Origin: Sulfuritalea sp.
GTDB lineage: Bacteria > Pseudomonadota > Gammaproteobacteria > Burkholderiales > Rhodocyclaceae
DNA length: 64,000 nt
Assembly (NCBI GenBank): GCA_016708585.1
Contig: JADJFK010000028.1
Span: forward strand, 1-64,000
Direction of reading: 5' to 3'
Positions within the stretch are counted from its first letter, which is position 1. Each line of letters begins with the position of its first letter. Below the pieces are notes generated by a model. That model was not told where the DNA came from. It did not search any database and worked only from the letters and a program-made list of their open reading frames with translations. Shown here one piece after another: positions 45,430 to 54,751 of this stretch. Both the position numbers and the translations under genes were made by a program.

Positions 45430-47082
45430 TCAACGGGTTTTTGCGCCGCGCAGGCTCAGCGTGGTCGCCGGCGCCTCGAAACTGTCGGCGCGCGCGACAT
45501 CCCAGAACACCTTGAACACCGGATGGTCGGGGACGCCGGCGAGCAGTTCGCCGGGGCGCGCCCAGTGGTGCAGGCTGGCGAGCGAACGCACGTCGGTGGC
45601 CGAGACGCGGCGGATGACGTGTTCCGGCCCGAGTTCGCGCGGGTGGCCGAGTCCCGCCGCGCCGAGCATCTCCTTCAGTGCGATCAGGGTGTTGCGATGG
45701 AACTGGTGCACGCGCGAGGATTTGTCGCCGACGTCGAGCGCCCGCATGCGCGCCGGGTCCTGGGTGGTGACGCCGGTCGGGCAATGGCCGGTGTGGCAGG
45801 TCTGCGCCTGCAGGCAGCCCAGCGCGAACATGAAGCCGCGGGCGGAATTGCACCAGTCGGCGCCGGTGGCGATGGTGCGCGCCATGTCGAAGGCGGTGAC
45901 GATCTTGCCCGAGGCGCCGATGCTGATCTGGTGGCGCAGGTTCACGCCGACCAGGGTGTTGTGCACCAGCATCAGGCCTTCGCGCAGCGGCGCGCCGACA
46001 TGGTCGGTGAATTCCAGCGGCGCGGCGCCGGTGCCGCCCTCGCCGCCGTCGACGACGATGAAGTCGGGCGCAATGCCGGTCTGCAGCATGGCCTTGACGA
46101 TGGCGAACCATTCCCAGGGATGGCCGATGGCGAGCTTGAAGCCGACCGGCTTGCCGCCGGAGAGTTCGCGCAGGCGGGCGATGAATTGGAGCAACTCGAT
46201 CGGCGTCGTAAAGGCCGAGTGGTTGGGCGGCGAGATACAGTCCTCGCCTACCGGGACGCCGCGCGCTTCGGCGATTTCGGGCGAAACCTTGGCGCCGGGC
46301 AGGACGCCGCCATGGCCGGGCTTGGCGCCTTGCGAAAGCTTGACCTCGATCATCCTGACCTGGTCGGGCGCGGCATTCTCGGCGAAGCGTGCGCCGTCGA
46401 ACTTGCCGTTGGCATCGCGGCAGCCGAAATAGCCGCTGCCGATTTCCCACACCAGGTCGCCGCCGTTCTGCCGGTGGTAGCGCGAGATCGAACCCTCGCC
46501 GGTGTCGTGGAAGAAGTGTCCGCGGCGGGCGCCCTCGTTGAGCGCCAGGATGGCGTTGGCCGACAGGGCGCCGAAGCTCATCGCCGAGATGTTGAAGACG
46601 CTGGCGGAGTAGGGCCTGGCACACGCGGGACCGCCGACGTCGATGCGGAAGTCGTGGCTTTCGATGCGCACGGGGGCGATCGAGTGGTTGATCCATTCGT
46701 AATGCGGTTCGTAGAGGTTGAGCTGGGTGCCGAAGGGACGCTTGTCCAGCGCCTGCTTCGAGCGCTGGTAGATGATCGAGCGTTGGGCGCGCGAGAAGGG
46801 CAGTTCCTCGGAATCGGCTTCGATGAAGTACTGGCGGATCTCGGGGCGGATGTATTCGAAGAAGAAGCGGAAATGCGCCAGCACCGGATAGTTGCGGCGG
46901 ATGGCCTGGCGCGGCTGGAGGTAATCGACGAGGCCGACCAGTGTCAGGGCGCCGAAGACCAGACCCGGCCACAGCCAGAGGCCGGAGAACGGCAACAGCA
47001 GCAGGCAGGCGCCGGCCAGCAGGGCGCACAGGGCCCAAGCGTGGTAGCGCTGCGGAATGATTCGGTCGAGGCTCTGCAACAT
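45430..47082 (-). CDS. FMN-binding glutamate-synthase-family protein
   Basis: A 550-residue protein with two N-terminal membrane helices (AWALCALLAGACLLLLPFSG, LWLWPGLVFGALTL) and a glutamate-synthase-type FMN domain: FNISAMSFGALSANAILALN, KPGHGGVLPGAKVSPEIA, FIVVDGGEGGTGAAPLEF, and a cysteine cluster CLQAQTCHTGHCPTG for an iron-sulfur centre. Such membrane-anchored homologues lack the amidotransferase domain and have no proven reaction. The start at 47082 is preferred to 47149 in another frame. Confidence 0.9.
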   Translation of the reverse strand: MLQSLDRIIPQRYHAWALCALLAGACLLLLPFSGLWLWPGLVFGALTLVGLVDYLQPRQAIRRNYPVLAHFRFFFEYIRPEIRQYFIEADSEELPFSRAQRSIIYQRSKQALDKRPFGTQLNLYEPHYEWINHSIAPVRIESHDFRIDVGGPACARPYSASVFNISAMSFGALSANAILALNEGARRGHFFHDTGEGSISRYHRQNGGDLVWEIGSGYFGCRDANGKFDGARFAENAAPDQVRMIEVKLSQGAKPGHGGVLPGAKVSPEIAEARGVPVGEDCISPPNHSAFTTPIELLQFIARLRELSGGKPVGFKLAIGHPWEWFAIVKAMLQTGIAPDFIVVDGGEGGTGAAPLEFTDHVGAPLREGLMLVHNTLVGVNLRHQISIGASGKIVTAFDMARTIATGADWCNSARGFMFALGCLQAQTCHTGHCPTGVTTQDPARMRALDVGDKSSRVHQFHRNTLIALKEMLGAAGLGHPRELGPEHVIRRVSATDVRSLASLHHWARPGELLAGVPDHPVFKVFWDVARADSFEAPATTLSLRGAKTR

Positions 47083-47120
47083 GGGCGTCCTCCGGAGAAC
47101 GATGCGGCAGGCTTACTCTA

Positions 47121-47996
47121 TCAGGCTTGACGCCGCATGCGTTCGGCAAGCGCGATGGAGAGGCTGCTGGCGACGATCACGACCATGCCGGTCACCGATA
47201 GCAGGTCGGGAATATGCTGGTAGAACAATGCACCGAGCAGCCCCGCCCAGATCAGTTGGGCGTAGAGAAAGGGCGAGAGGAAGGAGGCGTTGGCGTAGCG
47301 GAAGGCGCGGGTCAGCATCAGGTGGCCGGTACCGCCATACAGCCCAAGCGAAGCGATCAGCGCCGCATCGATCCAGCCGGGCATCGGGCCGCCCCAGTAA
47401 AGCGGAGCCGCCAGCGTCATCGACACGGTGCCGACCAGGGCGGTGTAGAACAGCATGGTGACGGTGTTCTCGGTCGGCGATAGTTGGCGGGTCTGGATCT
47501 GGTAGATCGCATAGCAGGCCGCGGCCAGCGACATCCAGAAGATGCCCTCCAGATTTAGTGCGCCACCGGGACGGGCGATCAGCAGCGCGCCGCAGAACCC
47601 GGCAACGACAGCGATCCAGTGAAGGCCGGTGATCGACTCCTTGAGCAGCCAGTGCGACAGGATGACGACGACGAGCGGGGTGACGAACAGGAAAGCGGTG
47701 CTTTCGGCCAGCGGCATCATGGAAAAACCGGCCATGGAAAAGCCCGTGGTGCCGACCAGCATCAATGCGCGCGTGATCTGGGCACGCGGGCGGGTGGTCG
47801 CGATCAGTTGCAGGCGCATCGAAGGCGCCAGAAAGATCAGCATCATCAGACAGTGGAAGGTGTAGCGGCCCCAGACCATCATCGGGATCGGGTAGGTTTT
47901 CGACAAGTGCTTGGACGTCGCATCGAGCGCGGCGAAGCACAGCGTCGCGCCAAGCATCAGCAGCACGGCGAAGCCGACCTTGCGGCGGTCAGGCAT
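47121..47996 (-). CDS. EamA/DMT-family transporter
   Basis: 291 residues with about ten hydrophobic helices, forming the two EamA repeats typical of drug/metabolite exporters. Marks include VGTTGFSMAGFSMMPLAEST, AFLFVTPLVVVILSHWLLKE and LYGGTGHLMLTRAFRYANAS. Its start overlaps the end of the nnr gene by 8 bp, so it is the last gene of a long minus-strand operon. Substrate unknown. Confidence 0.9.
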   Translation of the reverse strand: MPDRRKVGFAVLLMLGATLCFAALDATSKHLSKTYPIPMMVWGRYTFHCLMMLIFLAPSMRLQLIATTRPRAQITRALMLVGTTGFSMAGFSMMPLAESTAFLFVTPLVVVILSHWLLKESITGLHWIAVVAGFCGALLIARPGGALNLEGIFWMSLAAACYAIYQIQTRQLSPTENTVTMLFYTALVGTVSMTLAAPLYWGGPMPGWIDAALIASLGLYGGTGHLMLTRAFRYANASFLSPFLYAQLIWAGLLGALFYQHIPDLLSVTGMVVIVASSLSIALAERMRRQA

Positions 47997-49377
47997 TCGC
48001 GTGGATCAGTCGATTGAGCTGGCTGCGTGCGACGGAAATCAGTTCGCCGGCGGTCATGCCGATCGGGCCGTCGCCTCTGGCGGCCAGTTCGTCGGCGGCT
48101 GCGCCGTGCAGATGGACGGCAGCACTAAGAGCGGCGGCGGCCGACCAACCCTGTGCCAGCAGCGCGCCGGCCATGCCGGATAGCACGTCGCCGCTGCCGC
48201 CCGAGGCCAGGCCGGGATTGCCCGTGGCGTTGATGCGCCAGCGGCCGTCGGGGTGGGCAACGACCGTGCCGCAGCCCTTGAGCGCGACATGGGCCTTGAA
48301 GTGCTGCGCCAGTTCCAGCGCGGCGCCGACACGGTCGGCCTGGACTGCCTCGACGCTGGTCGCGAGCAGGCGCGCGGCCTCCGCCGGATGCGGGGTGATG
48401 ATCGTTGCTGCCGAGCGGCGGGCCACATGGGCGGCCAGTACCGGTCGGACCGCCAGCAGGTTGAGTGCGTCGGCATCGATCACTAGCGGAAAGTCGGCGC
48501 CGGCGACACGGCGAAGAATCGCCATGGCTGCGTCGGAAACACCGAGACCGGGCCCGACCACGACGGTCGTGGCCTGCGCCAGCGCGTCGTCCGGCGAACG
48601 CAGCATGAGTTCCGCTTGCAGCGGATCGACGGCAAGCGCGTGCAGCAGGCCGGCAAAGACCCGGCCGGCGCCGAGCTTGAGCCCTGCGCGTCCCGCCAGC
48701 AGCGCCGCGCCGGTCATGCCCGTGGCGCCACCGATCACCGCCAGCGAGCCGAAGCTGCCCTTGTGGCTGTTGCGCGGGCGCGGCTTGAGGCAGGAACGGA
48801 AATCATCGACGGAGAGCAGGGCACCCGGGAAGCCGTCAAGACGCAGTCCGAGGTCGACGACGCTGACCTCGCCGCAGTGGTCCGGCCCGTCCAGCGTGTA
48901 TAGCCCCGGCTTGCCGCCGATGAAGCTCAGCGTATGCGTCGCGCGCACTGCAATGCCCAGGACGCGCCCGGTATCGCCATCGAGGCCGCTGGGAATGTCA
49001 AGCGCCAGCACCGGCCCGGGAAAAGCATTGATGCGCGTGACCAGTTCGGCCCAGGCGCCTTGAATGGGTCGAGCCAGGCCGATGCCGAACAGGCCGTCGA
49101 CTACCAGCCCGTACTTGCCGGCCGGGACTGCATCGCCGGGGCCAACGAGAGCCACCGCGATGCCCTGTTGCCTGAGGACGCGCGCCATGACCCGCGCATC
49201 GCCACCGTTGTTGCCGGGGCCGGCCAGGATCAACACCGGCGCGCGACTTCCCTTCAGCAATTGCCGGGCATATCCGGCCGCGGCATGGCCGGCGCGTTCC
49301 ATCAGCGGTGGCCGGGCATCGCCGTGACGCGTTTCGAGTTCGCGCAGCTCGCTGCCGCGCAAGAGGGGAGTGTTCAT
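47989..49377 (-). CDS. nnr: Bifunctional NAD(P)HX epimerase / ADP-dependent dehydratase
   Basis: Repairs hydrated NAD(P)H. 462 residues from MNTPLLRGSELRELETRHGD. The N-terminal epimerase domain has ILAGPGNNGGDARVMARVLR and LDIPSGLDGDTG. The C-terminal dehydratase domain has NSHKGSFGSLAVIGGATGMT, VVVGPGLG, ITPHPAEAARLL, KGCGTVVAHPDGRWRINATG and NPGLASGGSGDVLSGMAGAL. It lies between pxpA and the EamA gene and is probably co-transcribed. In E. coli this gene usually sits elsewhere; its presence here looks incidental. Confidence 0.94.
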   Translation of the reverse strand: MNTPLLRGSELRELETRHGDARPPLMERAGHAAAGYARQLLKGSRAPVLILAGPGNNGGDARVMARVLRQQGIAVALVGPGDAVPAGKYGLVVDGLFGIGLARPIQGAWAELVTRINAFPGPVLALDIPSGLDGDTGRVLGIAVRATHTLSFIGGKPGLYTLDGPDHCGEVSVVDLGLRLDGFPGALLSVDDFRSCLKPRPRNSHKGSFGSLAVIGGATGMTGAALLAGRAGLKLGAGRVFAGLLHALAVDPLQAELMLRSPDDALAQATTVVVGPGLGVSDAAMAILRRVAGADFPLVIDADALNLLAVRPVLAAHVARRSAATIITPHPAEAARLLATSVEAVQADRVGAALELAQHFKAHVALKGCGTVVAHPDGRWRINATGNPGLASGGSGDVLSGMAGALLAQGWSAAAALSAAVHLHGAAADELAARGDGPIGMTAGELISVARSQLNRLIHANA

Positions 49378-49393
49378 GATGCGATTGTAACCG

Positions 49394-50170
49394 TCAGTTT
49401 CCGGTCGCAAGCGCGGGCAAGGGGACGCTTGCGTAGCCGATGGCCGCCAATTCCCGGCGCAGATGGCGCGCCACCTCTATGGCACCGGGACTGTCGCCAT
49501 GGACGCAGATGCTGCCGATCGGCGTCGGGATGCGGGTGCCGTCGGTTGCGATCAGCGCCCCGGCGTCGAGCATTTTCAGCACGTGGGCGAGGCAGGCGGC
49601 AGCGCCGTGGACCATGGCACCGGGTTGCGAGCGGGGCACCAGTTGGCCATCGGGCAGGTAGGCGCGATCGGCGAAGATCTCCTCGACCACCGAGAGGCCG
49701 GCGGCATGCCCGGCGGCGACCAGTTGCGAGGCGGCGGGCGCCAGCAGGATCAGGGCCGGGTCGATGGCACGGACTGTGCGGCAGATGGTGTCGGCCAGCG
49801 CGCGATCGACGCAGGCCTGGTTGTTCAGCGCGCCGTGCGGTTTGACATGGCTGACGCGAACACCCTCCATGGCGGCGATGCCGATCAGGGCGCCGATTTG
49901 CGCGGCAAGCTGGTTCTCCAGTTCCGCCGGCGCCAACGACATGGCGCGGCGACCGAAGTTGCGCAGGTCGGGGTAGCTCGGGTGGGCGCCGATCGAAACG
50001 CCGTGTTCCCGCGCCAGGCGCAGCGTCCGCCGCATGACGTCCGGGTCGCCGGCGTGGCCGCCGCAGGCTACATTGGCCGAATTGACGATAGCCAGCATGG
50101 CGTCGTCGTCGCCCATGGTCCACGGGCCGTAGCCCTCGCCGAGGTCGGCGTTGAGGTTAATTCGTGGCAT
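49394..50170 (-). CDS. pxpA: 5-Oxoprolinase subunit A
   Basis: 258-residue LamB/YcsF-family protein. It has MPRINLNADLGEGYGPWTMG, ANVACGGHAGDPDVM, SIGAHPSYPDLRNFGRR and VKPHGALNNQACVD. PxpABC hydrolyses 5-oxoproline to glutamate with ATP. Its start overlaps the pxpC end by 14 bp. The gene order dctP-dctQ-dctM-pxpB-pxpC-pxpA links it to a TRAP importer. Confidence 0.95.
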   Translation of the reverse strand: MPRINLNADLGEGYGPWTMGDDDAMLAIVNSANVACGGHAGDPDVMRRTLRLAREHGVSIGAHPSYPDLRNFGRRAMSLAPAELENQLAAQIGALIGIAAMEGVRVSHVKPHGALNNQACVDRALADTICRTVRAIDPALILLAPAASQLVAAGHAAGLSVVEEIFADRAYLPDGQLVPRSQPGAMVHGAAACLAHVLKMLDAGALIATDGTRIPTPIGSICVHGDSPGAIEVARHLRRELAAIGYASVPLPALATGN

Positions 50171-51149
50171 CGATGACTCCGTCGATCAGGTTGGCGCCGT
50201 AGAGGGCGGCGAGGTCGGGTTCGGTCGTGTCCGGCGCGACGGCGGCGAGGCTGGCGCCGAGCGCATCCGCCGCCGCACGGCGGGCGGCCAGAGCCTGCTC
50301 CAGCGAAACAGCGGCAAAGCGCAGGCGCGTGCCGGGCAGGGCGTGGCCCAGGCGCGGCAGGTCGGCACCGATCACCGTGGCGATCTTGGCGTAGCCGCCG
50401 ACGGTCTGGCAGTCGGCGAGCAGGACGATGGGCCGGCCGTCGCCCGGCACCTGGATCGCGCCCGGCGTCACGGCGTCGGAGACGATGTCGGCGCCGCCGA
50501 CGTGCCCAAGGCGCGGCCCGTCAAGGCGCAGGCCCATGCGGTCGGCCTCGCGCCCGACGACGAATTCGCCGCCGAGGAAATCATCCCAGGCGGCATCGCT
50601 GAAGCGCTCGCGCTGCGGTCCGGGAATGACCCGGAGCGGCCCGCCGCTGCGCGCCGGCACGACACCGAGGCGGCGCGGAATCGGCGTCCCGCTAGCGCCG
50701 ACTTTCAGTGTCATGCCGGGACCGAACGGGCTGCCGAGGTCGGCGCGCTCGTAGCGCGAACGGCTGCCCAACTCACGGCGTCCCTCGAGACCGCCGGCAA
50801 CGGCGAGGTAGGCGACGCCGCTGCGCACGGCATCGATGCGCAGTTCCTCCCCGGCGCGCAGGCGATGGCTGCGCCACGCCGCCACGGCGTGCGTGCCGGC
50901 TTCGCCGACGATGCGCGCGTCGACGTCGCCGGCGATGGCGAACAGCGCATCGGCGTCGCTCTGCAGGCGCGGTCCGGCGAGGCGCATCTCGATCGCAGCG
51001 GCATCCGGCGGATTGCCCGCGAGCGCGTTGGCCAGCGCCAGCCATTCCGGGTCGAGCGCGCCCGAGAGCGGCACCCCGAGGTGGCGATAGCCGGGGCGTC
51101 CCGCGTCCTGCAGGCTGGCGGGAAAGGGGCAGGCGAGGATCTCAAGCAT
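50157..51149 (-). CDS. pxpC: 5-Oxoprolinase subunit C (biotin-dependent-carboxyltransferase-like)
   Basis: 330-residue protein from MLEILACPFPASLQDAGRPG; longer in-frame starts upstream run into pxpB and are rejected. It has GYRHLGVPLSGALDPEWLAL, NPPDAAAIEMRLAGP, and GGYAKIATVIGADLPRLGHA, all typical of the KipA/PxpC family. It overlaps pxpB by 8 bp and pxpA by 14 bp, so translation is coupled. Confidence 0.94.
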   Translation of the reverse strand: MLEILACPFPASLQDAGRPGYRHLGVPLSGALDPEWLALANALAGNPPDAAAIEMRLAGPRLQSDADALFAIAGDVDARIVGEAGTHAVAAWRSHRLRAGEELRIDAVRSGVAYLAVAGGLEGRRELGSRSRYERADLGSPFGPGMTLKVGASGTPIPRRLGVVPARSGGPLRVIPGPQRERFSDAAWDDFLGGEFVVGREADRMGLRLDGPRLGHVGGADIVSDAVTPGAIQVPGDGRPIVLLADCQTVGGYAKIATVIGADLPRLGHALPGTRLRFAAVSLEQALAARRAAADALGASLAAVAPDTTEPDLAALYGANLIDGVIDATN

Positions 51150-51834
51150 GGCGCGGATGCTCGCGCAGGCCCTGAAATTCGTCGGGCGAGATGGCCTCGA
51201 TGCGCAGCACGTCGCCGGGCGCGAAGCGTGCCGGCCGCTCGGCGTTGGCCGGATCGAACAGCGTGAGCGGCGTGCGCCCGAGCAGGTGCCAGCCGCCGGG
51301 ACTCTGCCAGGGGTAGATGGCGGCCTGGCCGCCGGCGATGGCAAAGCTGTTGGCCGGCACCGCCGTGCGCGGCGTGGCGCGGCGCGGCAGGTCCAGCCAG
51401 TCGGGCAGGCCACCAAGATAAGGAAAGCCGGGCAGGAAGCCGATCAGCGCCACGTGCAGATCGAGCGCGCAGAGCGCGGTGATGACTTCGCCTTCGCTGC
51501 GGCCGGTGGCTGCCGCGACTTCGGCCAGATCCGGCCCGAACTCGCCGCCAAAGCACACCGGCACGATCGTGGGCGTGGCAGATCGCCGTATCGCCAGCGC
51601 CGACTTTTGCTCGGCCGCCTGCAACAGCGCCTGGCGCAAGCGGTCGTGGGGCAGGCGCAGGGGATCGAAATGCACGGTCAGCGAGCGCCAGGTCGGCACC
51701 ATGTCGGTGATGCCGTCGAGGCCCAGCGCCTGAAGCGCATCGCGCGCCGCCATGACGCGCGCGTTGGCGTCGGGGTCGATGCGCTCGCCGAATTCGAGGG
51801 TCAGCGCGCCGTCGCCTAGCTCAATCAGCTTCAT
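51142..51834 (-). CDS. pxpB: 5-Oxoprolinase subunit B
   Basis: 230-residue KipI/PxpB-family protein. Marks: MKLIELGDGALTLEFGERID, VPVCFGGEFGPDLAEVAAAT, IGFLPGFPYLGGLPDWLDLP and GWHLLGRTPLTLFDPANAER. Its start overlaps dctM by 4 bp. Works with PxpA and PxpC. Confidence 0.94.
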   Translation of the reverse strand: MKLIELGDGALTLEFGERIDPDANARVMAARDALQALGLDGITDMVPTWRSLTVHFDPLRLPHDRLRQALLQAAEQKSALAIRRSATPTIVPVCFGGEFGPDLAEVAAATGRSEGEVITALCALDLHVALIGFLPGFPYLGGLPDWLDLPRRATPRTAVPANSFAIAGGQAAIYPWQSPGGWHLLGRTPLTLFDPANAERPARFAPGDVLRIEAISPDEFQGLREHPRHA

Positions 51835-53129
51835 CCCACCATGCGCTGCGGCAGCCAGGTCACCAGTCCGGGGAAGGCGTAGAGCAGGCCGACCGCTCCC
51901 ATCATCAGGGCGAAGGCGGGCAGGGCGGTGCGCGCGATCCAGGGCAGTTGCTTGCCGGTCATGCCCTGCAGGACGAACAGGTTGAAGCCGACCGGCGGCG
52001 TGATCTGGGCCATCTCGACCACCACCACGAGGAAGACGCCGAACCAGATCAGGTCGATGCCGGCGGCGACGATGGTGGGCTGGATCACCGCGATGGTCAG
52101 CACCACCATCGAGATGCCGTCAAGGAAACAGCCGAGGATGATGAAGAAGATCATCAGGCCGAAAAGCAGGCCGAACTGGCCGAGGCCGAGGCTGGCGATC
52201 CATTCCGCGAGCTGGCGCGGCAAGCCGATGTAGCCCATCGACAGGGTGAGGAAGGCGCTGCCGGCGAGGATCAGCGCGATCATGCAGTACAGGCGCGTCG
52301 CGCCCATCAGGCTGTCGCGGAAGGTGGCCCAGGAAAGCGACTTCTGCGCCGCGGCCAGCACCAGGCTGCCGACCACGCCCAGCGCGGCGGCTTCGGTCGC
52401 CGTGGCGATGCCGACGTAGATCGAGCCCAGCACCAGTGCGATCAGCAGCACGACGGGAATCAGGTGGCGCGAGGCGTAGAGCTTCTGGCCGAAGCTGTAG
52501 CGCTCGGTGGCGGGCGGCACGGCATCGGGATTGAGCAGGGCCCAGACCACGATCCAGCCCATGAACAGCAGGCCCAGCATCAGGCCCGGCAACACGCCGC
52601 CGATGAACAGCTTGGCGATCGAGACTTCGGCGGCGACGCCATAGACGATCATGATGATCGAGGGCGGGATCAGCAGGCCCAGCGTGCCGGCGCCGGCCAG
52701 GGTGCCGATGGTGATGCCTTCCGGGTAGCCGCGCTTGGCCAGTTCGGGCAGGGTGATCTTGCCTATCGTGGCGCAGGTCGCGGCCGACGATCCGGAAACG
52801 GCGGCAAAAATGGTGCAGCCGATGACATTGACGTGGAGCAGGCGGCCGGGCAGGTTTTCCAGCCAGGGCGCGAGGCCCTTGAACATGTCGGACGAGAGCC
52901 GCGTGCGAAACAGGATCTCGCCCATCCACAAGAACATCGGCAGCGCGGTCAGGGTCCAGGATGAGGAGGCGCCCCAGATCGTCACGGCCATGGCATCGCC
53001 CGCGGCGCGCGGGGTGAACAACTCCATGCCCATCCAGCCGACACCGAGCAGGGCCAGGCCGATCCAGATGCCGCTGCCGAGCAGGGCGAACAGGGCGAGG
53101 ATCAGGGCAAAGGTGATCGCGATATCCAT
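51831..53129 (-). CDS. TRAP transporter large permease (DctM)
   Basis: 432 residues with about 12 membrane helices. Conserved patches are FMGEILFRTRLSSDMFKGLA-like residues near 70-90, SGSSAATCATIGKITLPEL, GAGTLGLLIPPSIIMIVYG and PPVGFNLFVLQGMTGKQLPW. The 4-bp overlap with pxpB on one side and 3-bp gap to dctQ on the other make it part of one operon. The likely solute is 5-oxoproline or a related lactam or amide (inference). Confidence 0.94.
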   Translation of the reverse strand: MDIAITFALILALFALLGSGIWIGLALLGVGWMGMELFTPRAAGDAMAVTIWGASSSWTLTALPMFLWMGEILFRTRLSSDMFKGLAPWLENLPGRLLHVNVIGCTIFAAVSGSSAATCATIGKITLPELAKRGYPEGITIGTLAGAGTLGLLIPPSIIMIVYGVAAEVSIAKLFIGGVLPGLMLGLLFMGWIVVWALLNPDAVPPATERYSFGQKLYASRHLIPVVLLIALVLGSIYVGIATATEAAALGVVGSLVLAAAQKSLSWATFRDSLMGATRLYCMIALILAGSAFLTLSMGYIGLPRQLAEWIASLGLGQFGLLFGLMIFFIILGCFLDGISMVVLTIAVIQPTIVAAGIDLIWFGVFLVVVVEMAQITPPVGFNLFVLQGMTGKQLPWIARTALPAFALMMGAVGLLYAFPGLVTWLPQRMVG

Positions 53130-53132
53130 GGT

Positions 53133-53654
53133 CTATTCGCTCCTCGCCGGTTCGCCGCCAGGTTCTCGTTGGTGTCGCTTCTCGCCGCGAATGACGGCCA
53201 CCAGTTCCTCGGCCAGCGCGATGGCGAAGATGCTGCTGCCGACGGCCATGCCCAACTGCGGAATCCACAGCGGTGACGCATCCGTGCCTTGCGAAACATC
53301 GTTGAACTGGAAGGACTGCCACACCAGGCGCGCCGCGAACCAGGCCAGCAGCACCGCGAACAACAGGCCGGCGGCATGGCTCCAGAGCTCCAGGGCATGG
53401 CGCGTGCGCGGCCCGGTGTGATCGAGAATCAGCGTGACGCGGATGTGTTCGCCGCGCTTGAGGGTGTGCGCCAGCGCCAGGAAGGCGGCCGCCGCCATGC
53501 AGTAGCCGGCGTAGGCGTCGGTGCCGCGGACATGGAAATCCAGCAGACGCCCGCTGACCGAAAGCAGGATCATCGCCAGGGTGCCGATCATGAACAGCGC
53601 CGCCGCCCAGGCGGCGGCGCCGTAAAGACCGTCGAGCGCGCGCCGGATCGACAC
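53133..53654 (-). CDS. TRAP transporter small permease (DctQ)
   Basis: 173 residues with four predicted helices. Family traits: LYGAAAWAAALFMIGTLAMI, GRLLDFHVRGTDAYAGYCMA, and AFLALAHTLKRGEHIRVTLI. It lies 4 bp after dctP and 3 bp before dctM on the minus strand. Confidence 0.9.
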   Translation of the reverse strand: MSIRRALDGLYGAAAWAAALFMIGTLAMILLSVSGRLLDFHVRGTDAYAGYCMAAAAFLALAHTLKRGEHIRVTLILDHTGPRTRHALELWSHAAGLLFAVLLAWFAARLVWQSFQFNDVSQGTDASPLWIPQLGMAVGSSIFAIALAEELVAVIRGEKRHQREPGGEPARSE

Positions 53655-53658
53655 GCGC

Positions 53659-54627
53659 TTACTTGCGGTAGGCGTCGAGGATGGCCTGGCCGTCGGCGCC
53701 GGCGGTCTTCTGCCATTCGCCGATCATGGTGTCGCCGACTTTCTTCATGTCGGCCTTGAGCGCGGCCGAAGGTGGGGCGACGGTCATGCCGTTCTTGGCC
53801 AGTTGCTCAAGATAGAACTTCGTCTTCTCCTCGCTGGTCTTCCAGCCGCGCGTCTCGGCTTCCGCCGCAGCCTTGAGTACGGCGTCCTGGCCGGCCTTGT
53901 CCAGCGCGTCGAAGGCCTTTTGCGAGACCAGCACGGCATTCTTCGGCAACCAGGCCTGGGTGTCGTAGAAATACTTGACCTGCTCCCACACCTTGCTGTC
54001 ATAGCCGGTGGCGCCCGAGGTCATGAAGGCGGCAACGGCGCCGGTGGCCAGCGCCTGCGAGAGTTCCGCGGCCTGGATGGTCACCGGCTGGGCGCCGACC
54101 AGTTCGGCGATGCGCGAGGTCTGCGGGCTGTAGGCGCGCCACTTGACGCCCTTGAGGTCGGCGCCGGCGTTGATTGGCTTGGCCGCGAAGATGCCTTGCG
54201 GTGGCCAGGGCACGGAGAACAGCATCTTCAGGCCCTGCTTGGCCAGCAGCGAGTCGAGCGCGGGCTTCTGCGCGGCGGCGAGCTTTTTCGCTTCGGCGTA
54301 GGAAGTGGCGAGGAAGGGCACATTGTCGGTGCCGAACAGCGGATTCTCGTTGGCATAGCCGCCGAGCAGGATCTCGCCGATCTGCGCCTGGCCGCCCTGC
54401 ACCGCGCGCTTGATCTCATTGGCCTTGTACAGCGAACCGCCGGCATGGACGGTGATCTTGAGTTTTCCGGCCGTGGCCTTGTCCACGTCGGCGGCGAACT
54501 GGGTGATGTTCTCGGTATGGAAATTGGCGGCCGGGTAGGGCGTGGGCATGTCCCACTTGGTCTGGGCGGAGGCGGCGAGGGCGGTGAAACCGAGTGCGGC
54601 GACGAGGGTGCGAAGGCAGGTATTCAT
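53659..54627 (-). CDS. TRAP transporter solute-binding protein (DctP)
   Basis: 322 residues from MNTCLRTLVAALGFTALAAS, a signal peptide cut after AQT; the in-frame ATG at 54642 is less likely. The mature protein has the DctP-type features KITVHAGGSLYKANEIKRAV, GQAQIGEILLGGYANENPLF, and DLKGVKWRAYSPQTSRIAEL with the carboxylate-binding Arg. First gene of the TRAP-pxp-nnr-eamA operon. A divergent MarR-type gene is 124 bp away. Confidence 0.93.
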   Translation of the reverse strand: MNTCLRTLVAALGFTALAASAQTKWDMPTPYPAANFHTENITQFAADVDKATAGKLKITVHAGGSLYKANEIKRAVQGGQAQIGEILLGGYANENPLFGTDNVPFLATSYAEAKKLAAAQKPALDSLLAKQGLKMLFSVPWPPQGIFAAKPINAGADLKGVKWRAYSPQTSRIAELVGAQPVTIQAAELSQALATGAVAAFMTSGATGYDSKVWEQVKYFYDTQAWLPKNAVLVSQKAFDALDKAGQDAVLKAAAEAETRGWKTSEEKTKFYLEQLAKNGMTVAPPSAALKADMKKVGDTMIGEWQKTAGADGQAILDAYRK

Positions 54628-54660
54628 CAGCGGGATCCTCACAAAATGGTCGGGAGAAAT

Positions 54661-54720
54661 GGTGAAACGAAGATAACGTTAACAAAACATTTACAAAACG
54701 TCAATAAAATGTTTAAATAA
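54661..54720. promoter_or_regulatory. AT-rich divergent promoter region with an inverted repeat
   Basis: AAACATTT (54685-54692) and AAATGTTT (54707-54714) are exact inverted copies with 14 bases between. The block is strikingly AT-rich in a GC-rich genome and lies between dctP and the MarR gene. It is the natural place for a MarR operator controlling both directions. Confidence 0.55.
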
Positions 54721-54751
54721 TTTGACGGAATTCACCTAAAAGGTCCCCGGC